A stretch of 64,000 nucleotides of DNA from Terrabacter sp. Root181 (GCF_001428505.1 NZ_LMHU01000001.1:536480-600479); one strand, 5' to 3'; positions 26,837-36,549 are shown, numbered from the stretch's first letter. Notes: generated from the sequence alone by a model not told the origin. Made by a program: numbers and translations.

Positions 26837-27627
26837 GCGGGAGCCTTCCGGTGGGACTGCTCGTAGGCGCGCACGACCTCGTCGGTCGGCCCGTCCATGA
26901 CGAGACGGCCCTGCTCCATCCACAGCACGCGGTCGCACGACTCGCGGATCGCGGCGTTGCTGTGGCTGACGAGGAAGACGGTGCTCGCGTCGCGCCGGAT
27001 CTCGGCGATCCGGTCGCGGCTGCGCGCCTGGAACTCGGCGTCGCCCGTGGCCAGGGCCTCGTCGATCATGAGGATGTCGGGGGCCGCCGCCGTCGAGATC
27101 GCGAAGCGCAGCCGCGCGCCCATCCCGGAGGAGTAGGCGCTCATCGGCAGGTTGACGAAGTCACCGATGCCGCTGAAGTCGACGATGTCGTCGTAGCGCT
27201 CGCGCACCTGGCGCGGCGTCAGGCCGAGCGCGAGACCGCCGATCATGACGTTCTTCGCGCCGGTCAGGCCCGTGAGCAGGACGGCGTTGACCCCGAGGAG
27301 CGACGGTCGCCCGGACGCCCAGACGCGTCCGTTCGTCGGGGGCATGAGCCCGGCGATGGCGCGCAGCAGCGTGCTCTTGCCCGATCCGTTGCGACCGATG
27401 ATGCCGACGGCCTCGCCGTGGTCGACGACGAACGAGACGTCCTTGACGGCGTGCACCTTGCGCACCGAGCTGACCGGGTTGCGCTTCGTCAGCAGCCGCT
27501 CGACGAAGGGCAGCTCGCCGCCCGTGTCGGTGCCCTTCTGCTTGGCGCCGAACACCGTGTAGACGATGTCGAGCCCCGAGCAGACGACGCTCGGACGTGC
27601 GGTTGCCCCTGCCTCAGTTGCTTCCAT
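26833..27627 (-). CDS. Polysaccharide ABC exporter ATP-binding protein (Wzt/TagH/RfbE-like)
   Basis: The 264-residue protein starts with the extended N-terminal region typical of the O-antigen/teichoic acid family. Walker A is GIIGRNGSGKST, the signature is YSSGMGARLRFAI and Walker B is ILMIDEAL. It lacks the C-terminal carbohydrate-binding domain of O9a-type Wzt, so it resembles the mycobacterial galactan exporter ATPase. With the permease encoded next to it, it should drive lipid-linked polymer across the membrane. It overlaps the permease gene by 14 bases and the glycosyltransferase gene by four. Confidence 0.93.
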   Translation of the reverse strand: MEATEAGATARPSVVCSGLDIVYTVFGAKQKGTDTGGELPFVERLLTKRNPVSSVRKVHAVKDVSFVVDHGEAVGIIGRNGSGKSTLLRAIAGLMPPTNGRVWASGRPSLLGVNAVLLTGLTGAKNVMIGGLALGLTPRQVRERYDDIVDFSGIGDFVNLPMSAYSSGMGARLRFAISTAAAPDILMIDEALATGDAEFQARSRDRIAEIRRDASTVFLVSHSNAAIRESCDRVLWMEQGRLVMDGPTDEVVRAYEQSHRKAPA

Positions 27628-28537
27628 AGCGACCCTCCCCGCGCCAGAAGAAGACGATCCCGGTGATGCTGAGCCCGACTCCCCAGGCCGCGGCCGCGAC
27701 CCAGCTGCCCCACGTCAGGGGGTACTGGTCCATCAGGGCCTCGCGCGCGGTCGTCATGCTGACCGCGAGCGGCTGGTAGAGCAGCAGGGCGCTGACGAGC
27801 CCGTAGCCGGCGTAGTGCGGGATCGAGAAGAAGACGCCCGAGACGTAGCGGGCGAGCCGCACGCCGACGGGCACGAGGTTGGCCGAGTCGCGGGCCGTGT
27901 TGACGACGCGGGCGAGGTAGAAGGCGAGGCCCAGGTTGATGAGGCTCTGGAACACGAGCGCGACGGGGAACAGCAGCCAATGCGGCGAGAACGGCTCTCC
28001 CGTCAGGGGGATCATGACCATGAGCACGGCGAACGCCGGGACGTTGACGAGGAACTGCGTCAGCGTCACCGAGATGGGCAGCACGGCCCGGGGGAAGCGC
28101 AATGCGCGCACGAGCCCGATCTGCCCGACGACGGCCCGCGAGCCGGCGATGATGGCGCTCGCGGAGTAGCCGAAGACGAAGATGCCGATGGTGAGGAACG
28201 CGATGTAGTTCGACGTCCCGCCGCGCGTCTTGAGCAGCAGGCCGAAGATCAGGTAGTACGACCCGACGAGGAGCAGCGGGTTGAGCACCGCCCAGAGCTG
28301 GCCGAGGTAGTTGTTCTGGTTCGTCGCCCAGGCCTGCGCCGACGACAGGTGCCAGACGAGGTGGCGGTAGCCCCACACCTCGCGGGCGTAGCCGACGAAA
28401 CCGGGTCGCACGCCGAGCTCCTCGAGGCCGGCACCCCGCGCGAGGGCGGCCGCCTCCTCGGCGGTGAGCCGCGCCGGCTCGGTCCGTGCCTCCGGCGCCT
28501 CGACGCTCTCCACCACGCTGCTGCTCCCGATCGTCAT
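27614..28537 (-). CDS. Polysaccharide ABC exporter permease (Wzm-like, ABC-2 type)
   Basis: The 307-residue protein has a 50-residue Ala/Glu-rich N-terminal extension, then an amphipathic lead (WHLSSAQAWATNQNNYLGQL) and six helices, including the conserved WAVLNPLLLVGSYYLIFGLL. The pattern fits the Wzm/TagG ABC-2 export permeases. ATG 28537 was chosen because it overlaps the upstream stop as ATGA. It pairs with the ATPase encoded immediately downstream to flip and export a lipid-linked glycan. Confidence 0.92.
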   Translation of the reverse strand: MTIGSSSVVESVEAPEARTEPARLTAEEAAALARGAGLEELGVRPGFVGYAREVWGYRHLVWHLSSAQAWATNQNNYLGQLWAVLNPLLLVGSYYLIFGLLLKTRGGTSNYIAFLTIGIFVFGYSASAIIAGSRAVVGQIGLVRALRFPRAVLPISVTLTQFLVNVPAFAVLMVMIPLTGEPFSPHWLLFPVALVFQSLINLGLAFYLARVVNTARDSANLVPVGVRLARYVSGVFFSIPHYAGYGLVSALLLYQPLAVSMTTAREALMDQYPLTWGSWVAAAAWGVGLSITGIVFFWRGEGRYGSN

Positions 28538-30369
28538 GCCGCCACAGCCTGCACCTGCTCGTAGACCTGTCCGTATGCCGCCGCGGCCACCGACCACGTC
28601 CGCTCGCTCGCGACGTGGTCGCGTCCCCGGGCCCCGAGCCGACTACGCCGGTCCGGGTCGGAGACGAGCTCGCGCACGGCCTGGGCGAGCAGCTCCGGGT
28701 CGGCCTCCGGGACGACGACGCCGCGGTCGGGCCCGACGATCTCGCGCAGGGGCGGGAGGTCGGTCACCACGACGGGGCGCCCGAGTGCCATCGCCTCGAC
28801 GGGCTTGAGCGGCGGCACGAGCCGCGTGACCGGGGTGGCCCGGCGCGGGAGGCAGAAGACGTCGATGGCCGCGTGGTGCTCGCGGGTGCGGCTGTGCGGC
28901 ACGCGTCCGGTGAGCACGAAGCGCGTCCTCGTGCCGGACCGGCGCAGCTCGGCGGCCTGTCGGGTCAGTCGGTCGCGGGCCGGTCCGTCACCCACGACGA
29001 GGACGACGAGCCGTGCGTCGTCGAGGAGTGCGCCCGCGTCGAGGAGCACGTCGATGCCCTCGTACGCGTTGAGCGTCGACACGGTGCCCACGACGACGTC
29101 GTCGGGTCCGATGCCGAGCGCCTCGCGCACGGGGCCGCCGTCGACGGCCTCGGTGAGAAGGGCGTCGGGCACACAGTTGCCGATGACGTGGACCCGCGAG
29201 GCGTCGACGCCCCGGGCGACGACGTCGTCGCGCATGCTGCGAGACAGGGTCACGACGGCGTCGGCGAGGGAGAGGCAGCGGGTCTCCGTCTCGCGGGTCC
29301 AGCGGTAGAAGTCGCTGTCGGCGTCGCCGCCGCGCGTGCGCCAGGTCTCCTCGAGGAAGCCGCGCGCCTCGTAGACGACGGGTACCCCGAGGCGCCGACC
29401 CGCGAGCAGGGCGGCCTGGGCGTTGACGTGCCTGGAGTGCGCGTGGAGGACGTCGGCACCCACGGAACGGCCGAGCGCGGCGACCGTGGCGGCATACGCC
29501 TGCAGGTGGCGGTCGGGCAGGTCGAGGCGGCGTCCGGCACCGAGGTCGCGGTGGTAGGGCACGCCCGCGAGCGTCGTGAACGGGGCTGCCCCCAGGTGAC
29601 CCTGGGCGACGGGGAAGCCGGGGGGCGTGCACACGTGCGCCTCGATCCCGGCGGCGCGCTGGCCCTCGACGAGTCCCTGGGTGCGCACCGTGTAGCCGGC
29701 CTGCACCTCGGGCAGCGCGTTCGTGACGACGTGGACGACGCGGCTGTGGCCGGCCGCCTCCCGCGTCGGGCGCGGGCCGATGGCGTCGGCCGCGAGGACG
29801 GCCAGGGCCTCACCGGTCAGGACGGAGCGCTCGCCGACGAGCCAGCGGCGGTGCGCTCGGGCCGCGGGGTTGCGCAGCCCCTCGAGGGCACGCTGCGCAC
29901 CGCTGACGTCACCGGCGGCGTGCGCGAGGTACGCGGCGGACGACCCCCGGGGCACGGCTGCGACGACGGCTGCGCCACGGTCGATCCCGGCCAGCTGGCC
30001 CGTCGCGGCGGCAGCAGCGAGGAGGCGCTGCGCCCGTCGTGGACCGGCACCCCGCAGCTCGTCCGTGAGACGACGCCGCGCCAGGTCGCGCTGTCCGGAG
30101 GCGGCTGCCGCGATGACCGAGAGCGGTCCCCGACTGCGTCGGCTCAGCTCGCGCCGCGCTCCGGCGGGCAGCACACGGGCGCCGACCCAGACCGCCTGCC
30201 ACGGGTTGCGGGCGAGGTGGGCGCGGGCCACGCACGCGGCGACGGGGAGGTTCGCGACGAGCAGCGCCGTCGTGGTCGGGACGTCACCAAGTGTTCGGCT
30301 CCCCGTTGCATCGCGTGGACCGGGGGCGCCAAGAGCGGATGCCACACTGGCGCCGAGTCTGGAGGTCAC
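28534..30369 (-). CDS. Large glycosyltransferase with extra N-terminal domain (GT4)
   Basis: About 190 residues rich in Ala and Arg, with no recognised domain, precede a GT-B fold. That fold starts with HVVTNALPEVQAGYTVRTQG, has YEARGFLEETWRTRG, and continues with GTVSTLNAYEGIDVLL and the donor site LKPVEAMALGRPVVVTDLPP. From GTG 30369 the protein has 611 residues; the start is uncertain because no clear ribosome-binding site precedes it. It is the first gene of the seven-gene minus-strand operon and faces a divergent glycosyltransferase with a 76-base promoter region between them. Confidence 0.8.
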   Translation of the reverse strand: MTSRLGASVASALGAPGPRDATGSRTLGDVPTTTALLVANLPVAACVARAHLARNPWQAVWVGARVLPAGARRELSRRSRGPLSVIAAAASGQRDLARRRLTDELRGAGPRRAQRLLAAAAATGQLAGIDRGAAVVAAVPRGSSAAYLAHAAGDVSGAQRALEGLRNPAARAHRRWLVGERSVLTGEALAVLAADAIGPRPTREAAGHSRVVHVVTNALPEVQAGYTVRTQGLVEGQRAAGIEAHVCTPPGFPVAQGHLGAAPFTTLAGVPYHRDLGAGRRLDLPDRHLQAYAATVAALGRSVGADVLHAHSRHVNAQAALLAGRRLGVPVVYEARGFLEETWRTRGGDADSDFYRWTRETETRCLSLADAVVTLSRSMRDDVVARGVDASRVHVIGNCVPDALLTEAVDGGPVREALGIGPDDVVVGTVSTLNAYEGIDVLLDAGALLDDARLVVLVVGDGPARDRLTRQAAELRRSGTRTRFVLTGRVPHSRTREHHAAIDVFCLPRRATPVTRLVPPLKPVEAMALGRPVVVTDLPPLREIVGPDRGVVVPEADPELLAQAVRELVSDPDRRSRLGARGRDHVASERTWSVAAAAYGQVYEQVQAVAA

Positions 30370-30445
30370 GCACCGAACGTTGCAGTCCCACTCCCAACGG
30401 CGGACCGGCCCGGGCGGAACGTCAGTCGAACAGAGAGAGAAGTTT

Positions 30446-32329
30446 GTGGTGAACACGCGGCAGCGGTTGCTGTCTGACCTCGACCGGGCACGGACCGCGG
30501 CAGTGCGGGCGGCGCGGGATCCCCAAGCGCGCGAAGCTCTTCCGCGCAAGGTGCGCAAGGAGGTCGAGCGTCGCCTGCCGCGCGTGCGCTCGGCCCGGCT
30601 ACGCGTCGACCTGCCGCAGCCCGAGGTCCCGAGCGGACCGGTGGCGCGCCCGGACGTCGTCGCGGCCGTGGTCCTCGACGACTTCTCGCGGCTCGCCCTC
30701 GGCTACGAGTGGGTCCAGGTCTGCGTCACGCCACAGGACTGGCGCGACCAGCTCACCGCCAGGCCCGTCGACGTCCTCTTCGTCGAGTCGGCGTGGAACG
30801 GCAACGGCGGCACGTGGCGCCTTGCGATGACGACGGACGGCGGCCCGTCCCAGGCGCTGCGCGACCTCGTCGAGCACTGCCGCGCGACCGGAGTGCCCAC
30901 GGTCTTCTGGAACAAGGAGGACCCGCCCAACTACGACCTCTTCGTCGAGACGGCGCGGCTCTTCGACCACGTGTTCACCGTCGACGCGGGGCGCATCCCC
31001 GACTACGAGCGGGACCTCGGTCACACGCGGATCGGCTTGCTGCCCTTCGGTGCCCAGCCTCGCATCCACACGCCTGTGCGTCAGGGAGCCGGCCGCAGCC
31101 GCGAGGTCGCCTTCGCCGGCAGCTACTTCGCCGACAAGCACGACGAGCGCCGCGCGCAGATGGCCTACGTCCTCGAGCCGGCGCTGCCGCTCGGGCTCGA
31201 GGTCTTCTCGCGCCTGGCCGGGCGTGACCCGCGCTACCAGTTCCCGAGGGCGTATGCCGCCGCGCTCGTCGGGAGCCTGCCGTACCGTCGGATGCTCGGC
31301 GCCTACACGGCCTACAAGGTCTTCCTCAACGTCAACTCGGTCACCGAGTCGCCGACGATGTGTGCCCGACGCCTCTTCGAGCTCTCGGCCGCGCAGACGC
31401 CCGTGCTGTCCGGGCCGGCGGCGTCGATCGACCCCTTCTTCGGCGACACGGTCCGGGTGACGCACGGGGCCGAGGAGACGACGCGTGAGCTGCGGGCGCT
31501 GCTCCAGCACGAGGACTACCGCGACCGGATCGGCCTCCGGGCCCACCGCCGGGTGCTCGACGCCCACACCTACGGCCACCGCGTCGACAGCGTGCTCGCG
31601 GCCGTCGGGCTCGAGACGCCGGCGCGAGACCTCGGCATCTCCGCGGTGGTCCCGACGATGCGTCCCGGGCAGGTCGACCACGTGCTGGGTTTCCTTGCGG
31701 CACAAGCCCACCAGGACGTCGAGCTCGTCCTCGTGACCCACGGCTTCGAGGTGGGGCGGGACGACGTGCGGCGTCGGGCCGAGTCGGCCGGTCTCGACCC
31801 GGCACGCGTCGTCGTCGTGTCGCGCCCCTCGACCGACACCCTCGGCGCGTGCATGAACGCCGGCGTCGACGCGGCCACTGGTCGCTACGTCGCGAAGATG
31901 GACGACGACAACGTCTACGCGGAGCACTACCTCGGCGACCTCGTCCGCGCCTTCGACTACACCGATGCTGCCGTCGTCGGGAAGTGGGCGCACTACGCGC
32001 ACCTCACGGCGACCGGGGCGACGCTCCTGCGCTTCCCCGACGCGGAGCACCGCTACGTCGACCTCGTCCAGGGCGGGACGCTGCTGCTCGAGCGCGACCT
32101 CGCCCGACGCCTGCGGTTCGAGGACCTGCCGCGCCGGGTCGACACGACCTTCCTCGACAAGGTGCGAGCCGAGGGCGGCCGCGTCTACTCGACCGACCGC
32201 TTCAACTTCGTGTCCGTGCGCGCGTCGAACCCGGACGGCCACACGTGGCCGATCTCGGACGTCGAGCTCCTCTCTCGCCGTGGGGTGCTCGCCTTCCACG
32301 GCGACCCCACCGTCCACGTCACCGTCTGA
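30446..32329 (+). CDS. Two-domain glycosyltransferase (CgeB-like plus GT2)
   Basis: The 627-residue protein joins two modules. Residues about 60-380 resemble the CgeB/YkvP glycosyltransferase-like group, with FVESAWNGNGGTW, FWNKEDPPNYDLF, AFAGSYFADKHDERR near 222 and LNVNSVTESPTMCARRLFEL. Residues about 395-625 are a GT-A/GT2 domain with AVVPTMRPGQVDHVLGF and the metal motif DDDN near 485. Start GTG 30446 follows AGAGAGAAG; GTG 30449 is equally possible. It could add one sugar per domain in polymer assembly. Confidence 0.82.
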   Translation: MVNTRQRLLSDLDRARTAAVRAARDPQAREALPRKVRKEVERRLPRVRSARLRVDLPQPEVPSGPVARPDVVAAVVLDDFSRLALGYEWVQVCVTPQDWRDQLTARPVDVLFVESAWNGNGGTWRLAMTTDGGPSQALRDLVEHCRATGVPTVFWNKEDPPNYDLFVETARLFDHVFTVDAGRIPDYERDLGHTRIGLLPFGAQPRIHTPVRQGAGRSREVAFAGSYFADKHDERRAQMAYVLEPALPLGLEVFSRLAGRDPRYQFPRAYAAALVGSLPYRRMLGAYTAYKVFLNVNSVTESPTMCARRLFELSAAQTPVLSGPAASIDPFFGDTVRVTHGAEETTRELRALLQHEDYRDRIGLRAHRRVLDAHTYGHRVDSVLAAVGLETPARDLGISAVVPTMRPGQVDHVLGFLAAQAHQDVELVLVTHGFEVGRDDVRRRAESAGLDPARVVVVSRPSTDTLGACMNAGVDAATGRYVAKMDDDNVYAEHYLGDLVRAFDYTDAAVVGKWAHYAHLTATGATLLRFPDAEHRYVDLVQGGTLLLERDLARRLRFEDLPRRVDTTFLDKVRAEGGRVYSTDRFNFVSVRASNPDGHTWPISDVELLSRRGVLAFHGDPTVHVTV

Positions 32330-32341
32330 GAGCTGGTCCAC

Positions 32342-33556
32342 GTGCCCGTACCTGCCCGGCGCCTCGTCGCCTCCTACTGCTTCCCGCCCTACAGCGACAC
32401 CGCCGCCGTCGTCGCGGCCAAGCGGGTCCACGACCGGGGCGAGCCCGTCGACGTCATCTGCAACGCGATGGACTCGATCCGCCACCAGGACCCGGACCTC
32501 GTCCAGCTCTGCGGCGGTCTCGTCCGACGCTTCGCCGCCGTGCCGTCGCGCACGGCCTTCAGCTCGTGGGGTTCGATCGTCGACTACCAGCACCTCGGAC
32601 TGGAGACCTTCCTCCGATGGGAGTCGCTGCAAGGGCAGTACGAGTCCGTCTACAGCAGAGCGCAGTTCGCGGCGTCCCACTTCCTCGCGGTCGCGCTGAA
32701 GACGGCCCGCCCTGCCATCCGGTGGGACGCCGAGTTCTCCGACCCGCTGTCGCACGACGTCCTCGGCCAGGTGCGCGCCGCCCCGGCCCACGACGACCGG
32801 ACCCTGGCCCGGCTGCGGTCGGCCGTCGAGGCGGCCGGCTACCGGCCGCCGACCGGCCTCAACGCCTTCGAGTGGTGCGAGGTCGCGGCCTTCGCCCTCG
32901 CCGACTCGGTGATGTTCACCAACACCCGTCAGCGCGACTTCATGCTCGAGAGCTGCCACGACCGCGAGCTCGCTGCCCGGGCCGAGCGAGTGGCTGTCGT
33001 GTCGCCGCACCCGACGCCGCCGGCCGCCCTCTACGACGCGAAACCGTCTGCGCACCAGCTCGACCCGGGCCGTCGGCACATCGGCTACTTCGGCAACTTC
33101 TACGCCAACCGAGGCGTCTCGGGTGTGCTCGACGCCCTGGCACTGCTGCCGCGCGAGTCCCGGGACCGCGTGGTGCTCCACGTCTTCACCTCGAAGCCGG
33201 AGGAGCTGCACGACGTCGTCGTCGCCCGTGGTCTCGCCGACTGCGTCCGCGTCGGACCCTTCGTCGGCTACCTCGAGTTCCTCGCGCTCTCACGCCGGAT
33301 GGACTGCCTCCTCGTCAACGACGCGGTGAGCCCGCCCGGCGCGCCGAACCCCTTCCTGCCCTCGAAGTGGAGCGACTACCGCGGCAGCGGCACCCGGGTC
33401 TGGGGAGTCGTCGAGGAGGGCAGTGCCCTCGACGAGCAGCCGCTCGACCACCGCTCGCCGATCGAGCACGTCAGTGCGGCCGTGCAGGTGCTCCGCCGGA
33501 TCAGCGCTCTCCCAGCACGATCCGGCGCAGCCACTCTGCCGAGTCCGTCCCGCTGA
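32342..33556 (+). CDS. Glycosyltransferase-like protein, GT4 family
   Basis: The 404-residue protein begins at GTG 12 bases after the previous stop. The N-terminal half has YCFPPYSDTAAVVAAKRVHD and an acceptor-like region; the C-terminal half is a recognisable nucleotide-sugar domain (HIGYFGNFYANRGVSGVLDA, then VRVGPFVGYLEFLALSRRMD, then NPFLPSKWSDYRGSGTRVWG). It matches the layout of glycosyltransferases in actinobacterial wall-polysaccharide loci. Its last 56 bases overlap the convergent 988-residue glycosyltransferase gene. Confidence 0.72.
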   Translation: MPVPARRLVASYCFPPYSDTAAVVAAKRVHDRGEPVDVICNAMDSIRHQDPDLVQLCGGLVRRFAAVPSRTAFSSWGSIVDYQHLGLETFLRWESLQGQYESVYSRAQFAASHFLAVALKTARPAIRWDAEFSDPLSHDVLGQVRAAPAHDDRTLARLRSAVEAAGYRPPTGLNAFEWCEVAAFALADSVMFTNTRQRDFMLESCHDRELAARAERVAVVSPHPTPPAALYDAKPSAHQLDPGRRHIGYFGNFYANRGVSGVLDALALLPRESRDRVVLHVFTSKPEELHDVVVARGLADCVRVGPFVGYLEFLALSRRMDCLLVNDAVSPPGAPNPFLPSKWSDYRGSGTRVWGVVEEGSALDEQPLDHRSPIEHVSAAVQVLRRISALPARSGAATLPSPSR

Positions 33557-36467
33557 AGCGCTCGCGCACCGTGTCGACGGTGCGTCCGCTCGCGTCGTCC
33601 CACGTGCCGGAGCCGCTGATCCGCAGGATGCGATCGGCGGCCTCGGCGGGGGTGGTGGCCACCCAGTCGCCGGGGAAGAGTCCGGTCGCACCTCCGATGC
33701 CGGCATACACCGGCCAGTCGCGCACGACCGGGACGGCGCCGCTCGCGGCCATCTCGACGAGGCCGATGTGGAAGCCCTCGCGGCGGCTCGAGCTGACGGC
33801 CCAGCCGACCTCGCGGAGGTGCTCGGGCAGGCGCGTGGTGTAGCCGACGAAGTCGACGCCGTCGCCGACGAGCGGGTCGGCCATCCGGGCGTGGAAGGCG
33901 CGGGCGGCGTCGCGCTCGACGGGGTTCGGGTTGTCGACCGCGAAGTCGGCGCCGATGAGGCGCAGCCGCCAGCGGGGGTCCTGCCGGCGCAGCTCGGCGA
34001 GCACGTCGAGGGTCCAGAGGGGGTCCTTGACCTGCTGCGCCCAGCCGACCATGCCGAGCGTCGTGCGGGCGGCCTCGGACTTGGGCCGGACGTAGCGCTC
34101 GACGTCGACGGGGTTGGCGACGACGTGCTGGCGTATGCCGTCCAGACGGCCGCCCAGCGCCGCCGCGGCCGCGCGCCGCAGGTGGTCGCTCGGGAAGATG
34201 ACGTCGTCGACCTTGTCCCACTCGGCGGTGTGCAGCCAGGCGCTGAGGGTGTCGACGCCGTGGAGGCGGACGACGACGCGGGTCCCCTCCGGCACGACCT
34301 GCGTGACCCAGGTGAGGCCCTTGTCGGCCCAGTCGACGAAGACGACGTCGGCCGAGAGCGCCTCGGCGGTGGCGAGGTCGAGGGCCGGCGGGTGCCCTGT
34401 CGCGGCGAGCAGCCGCTCGCGCACCGTCACCGGGTCGACGCCGGTGTTGGCGAAGCGCTTCTGCCGGGCGGCCAGGTCGAGCACCTCGACATCGGCGTGG
34501 TCGGAGAGGCCGGCGACGACGGCGGTGGCGAACTTCGGGTAGGCGCCCGGCAGCACGGTGACGCTCGGGCGGGTGCTCCCGGGAGCCCGGGACGGTCGCG
34601 GCTGGCGGACCGTCGGGCTCGTCGTCCGGCGGCCGAGCAGGCGACCGACCTCGGTCTCGCGCAGGGGAGCGAGGAAGGTGTCGGGCTCCGACACGATCGC
34701 CGAGCGGGTCTCTGCCGTGTGCAGCCGCCGGGTGAAGAGCAGGTCGAGCGCCACCGTGGTGAGGAAGGCGGCGCGGTCGAGGTCGCCGTCGGCCAGGGCC
34801 TCGTCGGCCTCGCGCATCGTGGCGCCGGCGGCGCCGACCACGTCAACCGCCCCGGGGTCGGTCCCGGTCAGCACGGACCGGAGGGCCGCGAGCGCCGGGT
34901 GCCCGAGCGGGCCGAAGACGGCCTCGCGGTCCTCGAGCAGCTGGCCGGCCGCCTCGAGCCGGCCGGCCCGCAGCAGGCGGTAGGCGACCATGGTCCACAG
35001 CTCGGGGTCGAGCCCGGCGCGGGTGCGTGAGGCGTCGTCGCGCAGCAGTCGGGACGCCCGGCGGGCGGCATGGGCGTCGGCGAGCGAGCCGCGCAGCTGG
35101 CTCGCGGCCGTGCGCAGCACGAGACCGGCGAGCTCGGGCGCGCCGACGGCCGGGCTGTCGTCGCGCCACGTGCGCAGCAGGGTCGAGCCGGCGCGGTCGA
35201 GGACGACGCGCGTGCCCGGCTCGGCGAGGAGCGCGGCCGCCCGCGTGTCGACGCGGGCGTAGGCCGGCGCCGCGAGCCGGGCGGGCACGAGCTCGGGGAG
35301 GGCGCGACGGCCCAGGCGCAGGCCCTCCTGCGACGCGCGGAGCGCGAGCCGACGGCTGCGGGGCGCACCGGCGGTGACGCGGGACTCGATCCACCCGAGG
35401 GACGTGGGGAGCACCTCCACCCGGTGGGTCTCGGGGAGCTTCCGCAGGCTCTGCTTGAGCCGCCCGCGGTAGTGCAGGACGCGTATGCCGTGCCCGCTGC
35501 GGGCGAGGAAGCCGAGCATCCGGGCGTGCTCGTTGACGGACCCCGCGCTGCCCGCGACGACGACGAGCGACCGGGCGCCGGACGGCTGGGTGAGGAAGAG
35601 GCCGAAGCCGTCGGCCGTCCCGTCGACGTGGCTGGGCGCCAAGGACGTGAGGCCGACGATGCCCGCGTCACGGAGGGCTCCCTCGACGTGGGCGCGGCCG
35701 TCGGGGTGGAGCCCGGCGACGCGTCGCAGGTCGGCGAGCTCCGAGGCCACGAGCGCGTTCGTCACGGCGCTGCGGTCGACCGGGTCCGCCTGGGTCCCGG
35801 TGGTCAGGGCCGTGAGGACGGACAGGTGGGCCCGGACGGCCGCCTCGGGGTCGACGTCGACGGGTGCGCCGGGGTCGTCGACGCGCGTGTGGAGCGGCGC
35901 GGGTGTCAGGTCGAGCTCGGCGAACTGGCGGTCGAACCGGCTGAGCAGGTGGCCGTGGAGCACCGTGTCCTCGCTGCCGCACAGCCCCCCGACGAACGGG
36001 GTGTCGGCGAGCCACCGCGTCGGGTAGAGCCTCCCGCCGCGACCCCGCAGGCTCTCGGCGGCGAGGTGTGGCGCGACGTGCCGTGGGGCGTCGTCGCCCG
36101 CCGGCGTGGTGGCGACGACGATGCGCTCGGGGTGGCGGGCGGCATACAACGTCTCGAGGTGGGTCGGCGCGAGGGTGTCGGTGCCGTCGACGAACGTCGT
36201 CCACGGCGCTCGCGCGAGCCCGACGCCGACGTTGCGGGTGGCCGCGGACGATGCGGCCACGGCGTCGACGAGCTCGACCTCGTGGCCGGCCAGCGGTCCT
36301 CGCGTCACGCGCTCGACGGCATCACGGGCGCTCGACCCGGCCCCGTGGACCACGACGACGACCTCGAACCGGTCGGCCGGGAGGGTCTGGGCCGCCAGCG
36401 CACCGAGGCACGCGGCCACCCGGTCGCAGGAGCCGTGGGCGGACACCACGACGGAGAGGTCACGCAC
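33501..36467 (-). CDS. Giant bifunctional glycosyltransferase (GT2 N-terminal, GT4 C-terminal)
   Basis: This 988-residue protein starts at GTG 36467. Residues 1-200 look like a GT2 domain (SVVVSAHGSCDRVAACLGAL, then SAATRNVGVGLARAPWTTFV) with the metal motif weakened to VDGTD. The middle 400 residues are Arg/Ala-rich helices without a recognised fold. The last 350 residues are GT4-like: RLHGVDTLSAWLHTAEWDKV, MVGWAQQVKDPLWTLDVL, and EGFHIGLVEMAASGAVPVVR containing the nucleotide-sugar Glu pair. The GT2 half may be inactive. It closes the polysaccharide locus and faces nei across an 82-base divergent promoter region. Confidence 0.8.
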   Translation of the reverse strand: MRDLSVVVSAHGSCDRVAACLGALAAQTLPADRFEVVVVVHGAGSSARDAVERVTRGPLAGHEVELVDAVAASSAATRNVGVGLARAPWTTFVDGTDTLAPTHLETLYAARHPERIVVATTPAGDDAPRHVAPHLAAESLRGRGGRLYPTRWLADTPFVGGLCGSEDTVLHGHLLSRFDRQFAELDLTPAPLHTRVDDPGAPVDVDPEAAVRAHLSVLTALTTGTQADPVDRSAVTNALVASELADLRRVAGLHPDGRAHVEGALRDAGIVGLTSLAPSHVDGTADGFGLFLTQPSGARSLVVVAGSAGSVNEHARMLGFLARSGHGIRVLHYRGRLKQSLRKLPETHRVEVLPTSLGWIESRVTAGAPRSRRLALRASQEGLRLGRRALPELVPARLAAPAYARVDTRAAALLAEPGTRVVLDRAGSTLLRTWRDDSPAVGAPELAGLVLRTAASQLRGSLADAHAARRASRLLRDDASRTRAGLDPELWTMVAYRLLRAGRLEAAGQLLEDREAVFGPLGHPALAALRSVLTGTDPGAVDVVGAAGATMREADEALADGDLDRAAFLTTVALDLLFTRRLHTAETRSAIVSEPDTFLAPLRETEVGRLLGRRTTSPTVRQPRPSRAPGSTRPSVTVLPGAYPKFATAVVAGLSDHADVEVLDLAARQKRFANTGVDPVTVRERLLAATGHPPALDLATAEALSADVVFVDWADKGLTWVTQVVPEGTRVVVRLHGVDTLSAWLHTAEWDKVDDVIFPSDHLRRAAAAALGGRLDGIRQHVVANPVDVERYVRPKSEAARTTLGMVGWAQQVKDPLWTLDVLAELRRQDPRWRLRLIGADFAVDNPNPVERDAARAFHARMADPLVGDGVDFVGYTTRLPEHLREVGWAVSSSRREGFHIGLVEMAASGAVPVVRDWPVYAGIGGATGLFPGDWVATTPAEAADRILRISGSGTWDDASGRTVDTVRERFSGTDSAEWLRRIVLGER

Positions 36468-36549
36468 CCGGCGAACGTAGTCAGACGATGTGAATAGGCT
36501 GGACGGAGCCGCGACCGCGGGGGTGAACGACCGGTGACGAGGAGGTGGC

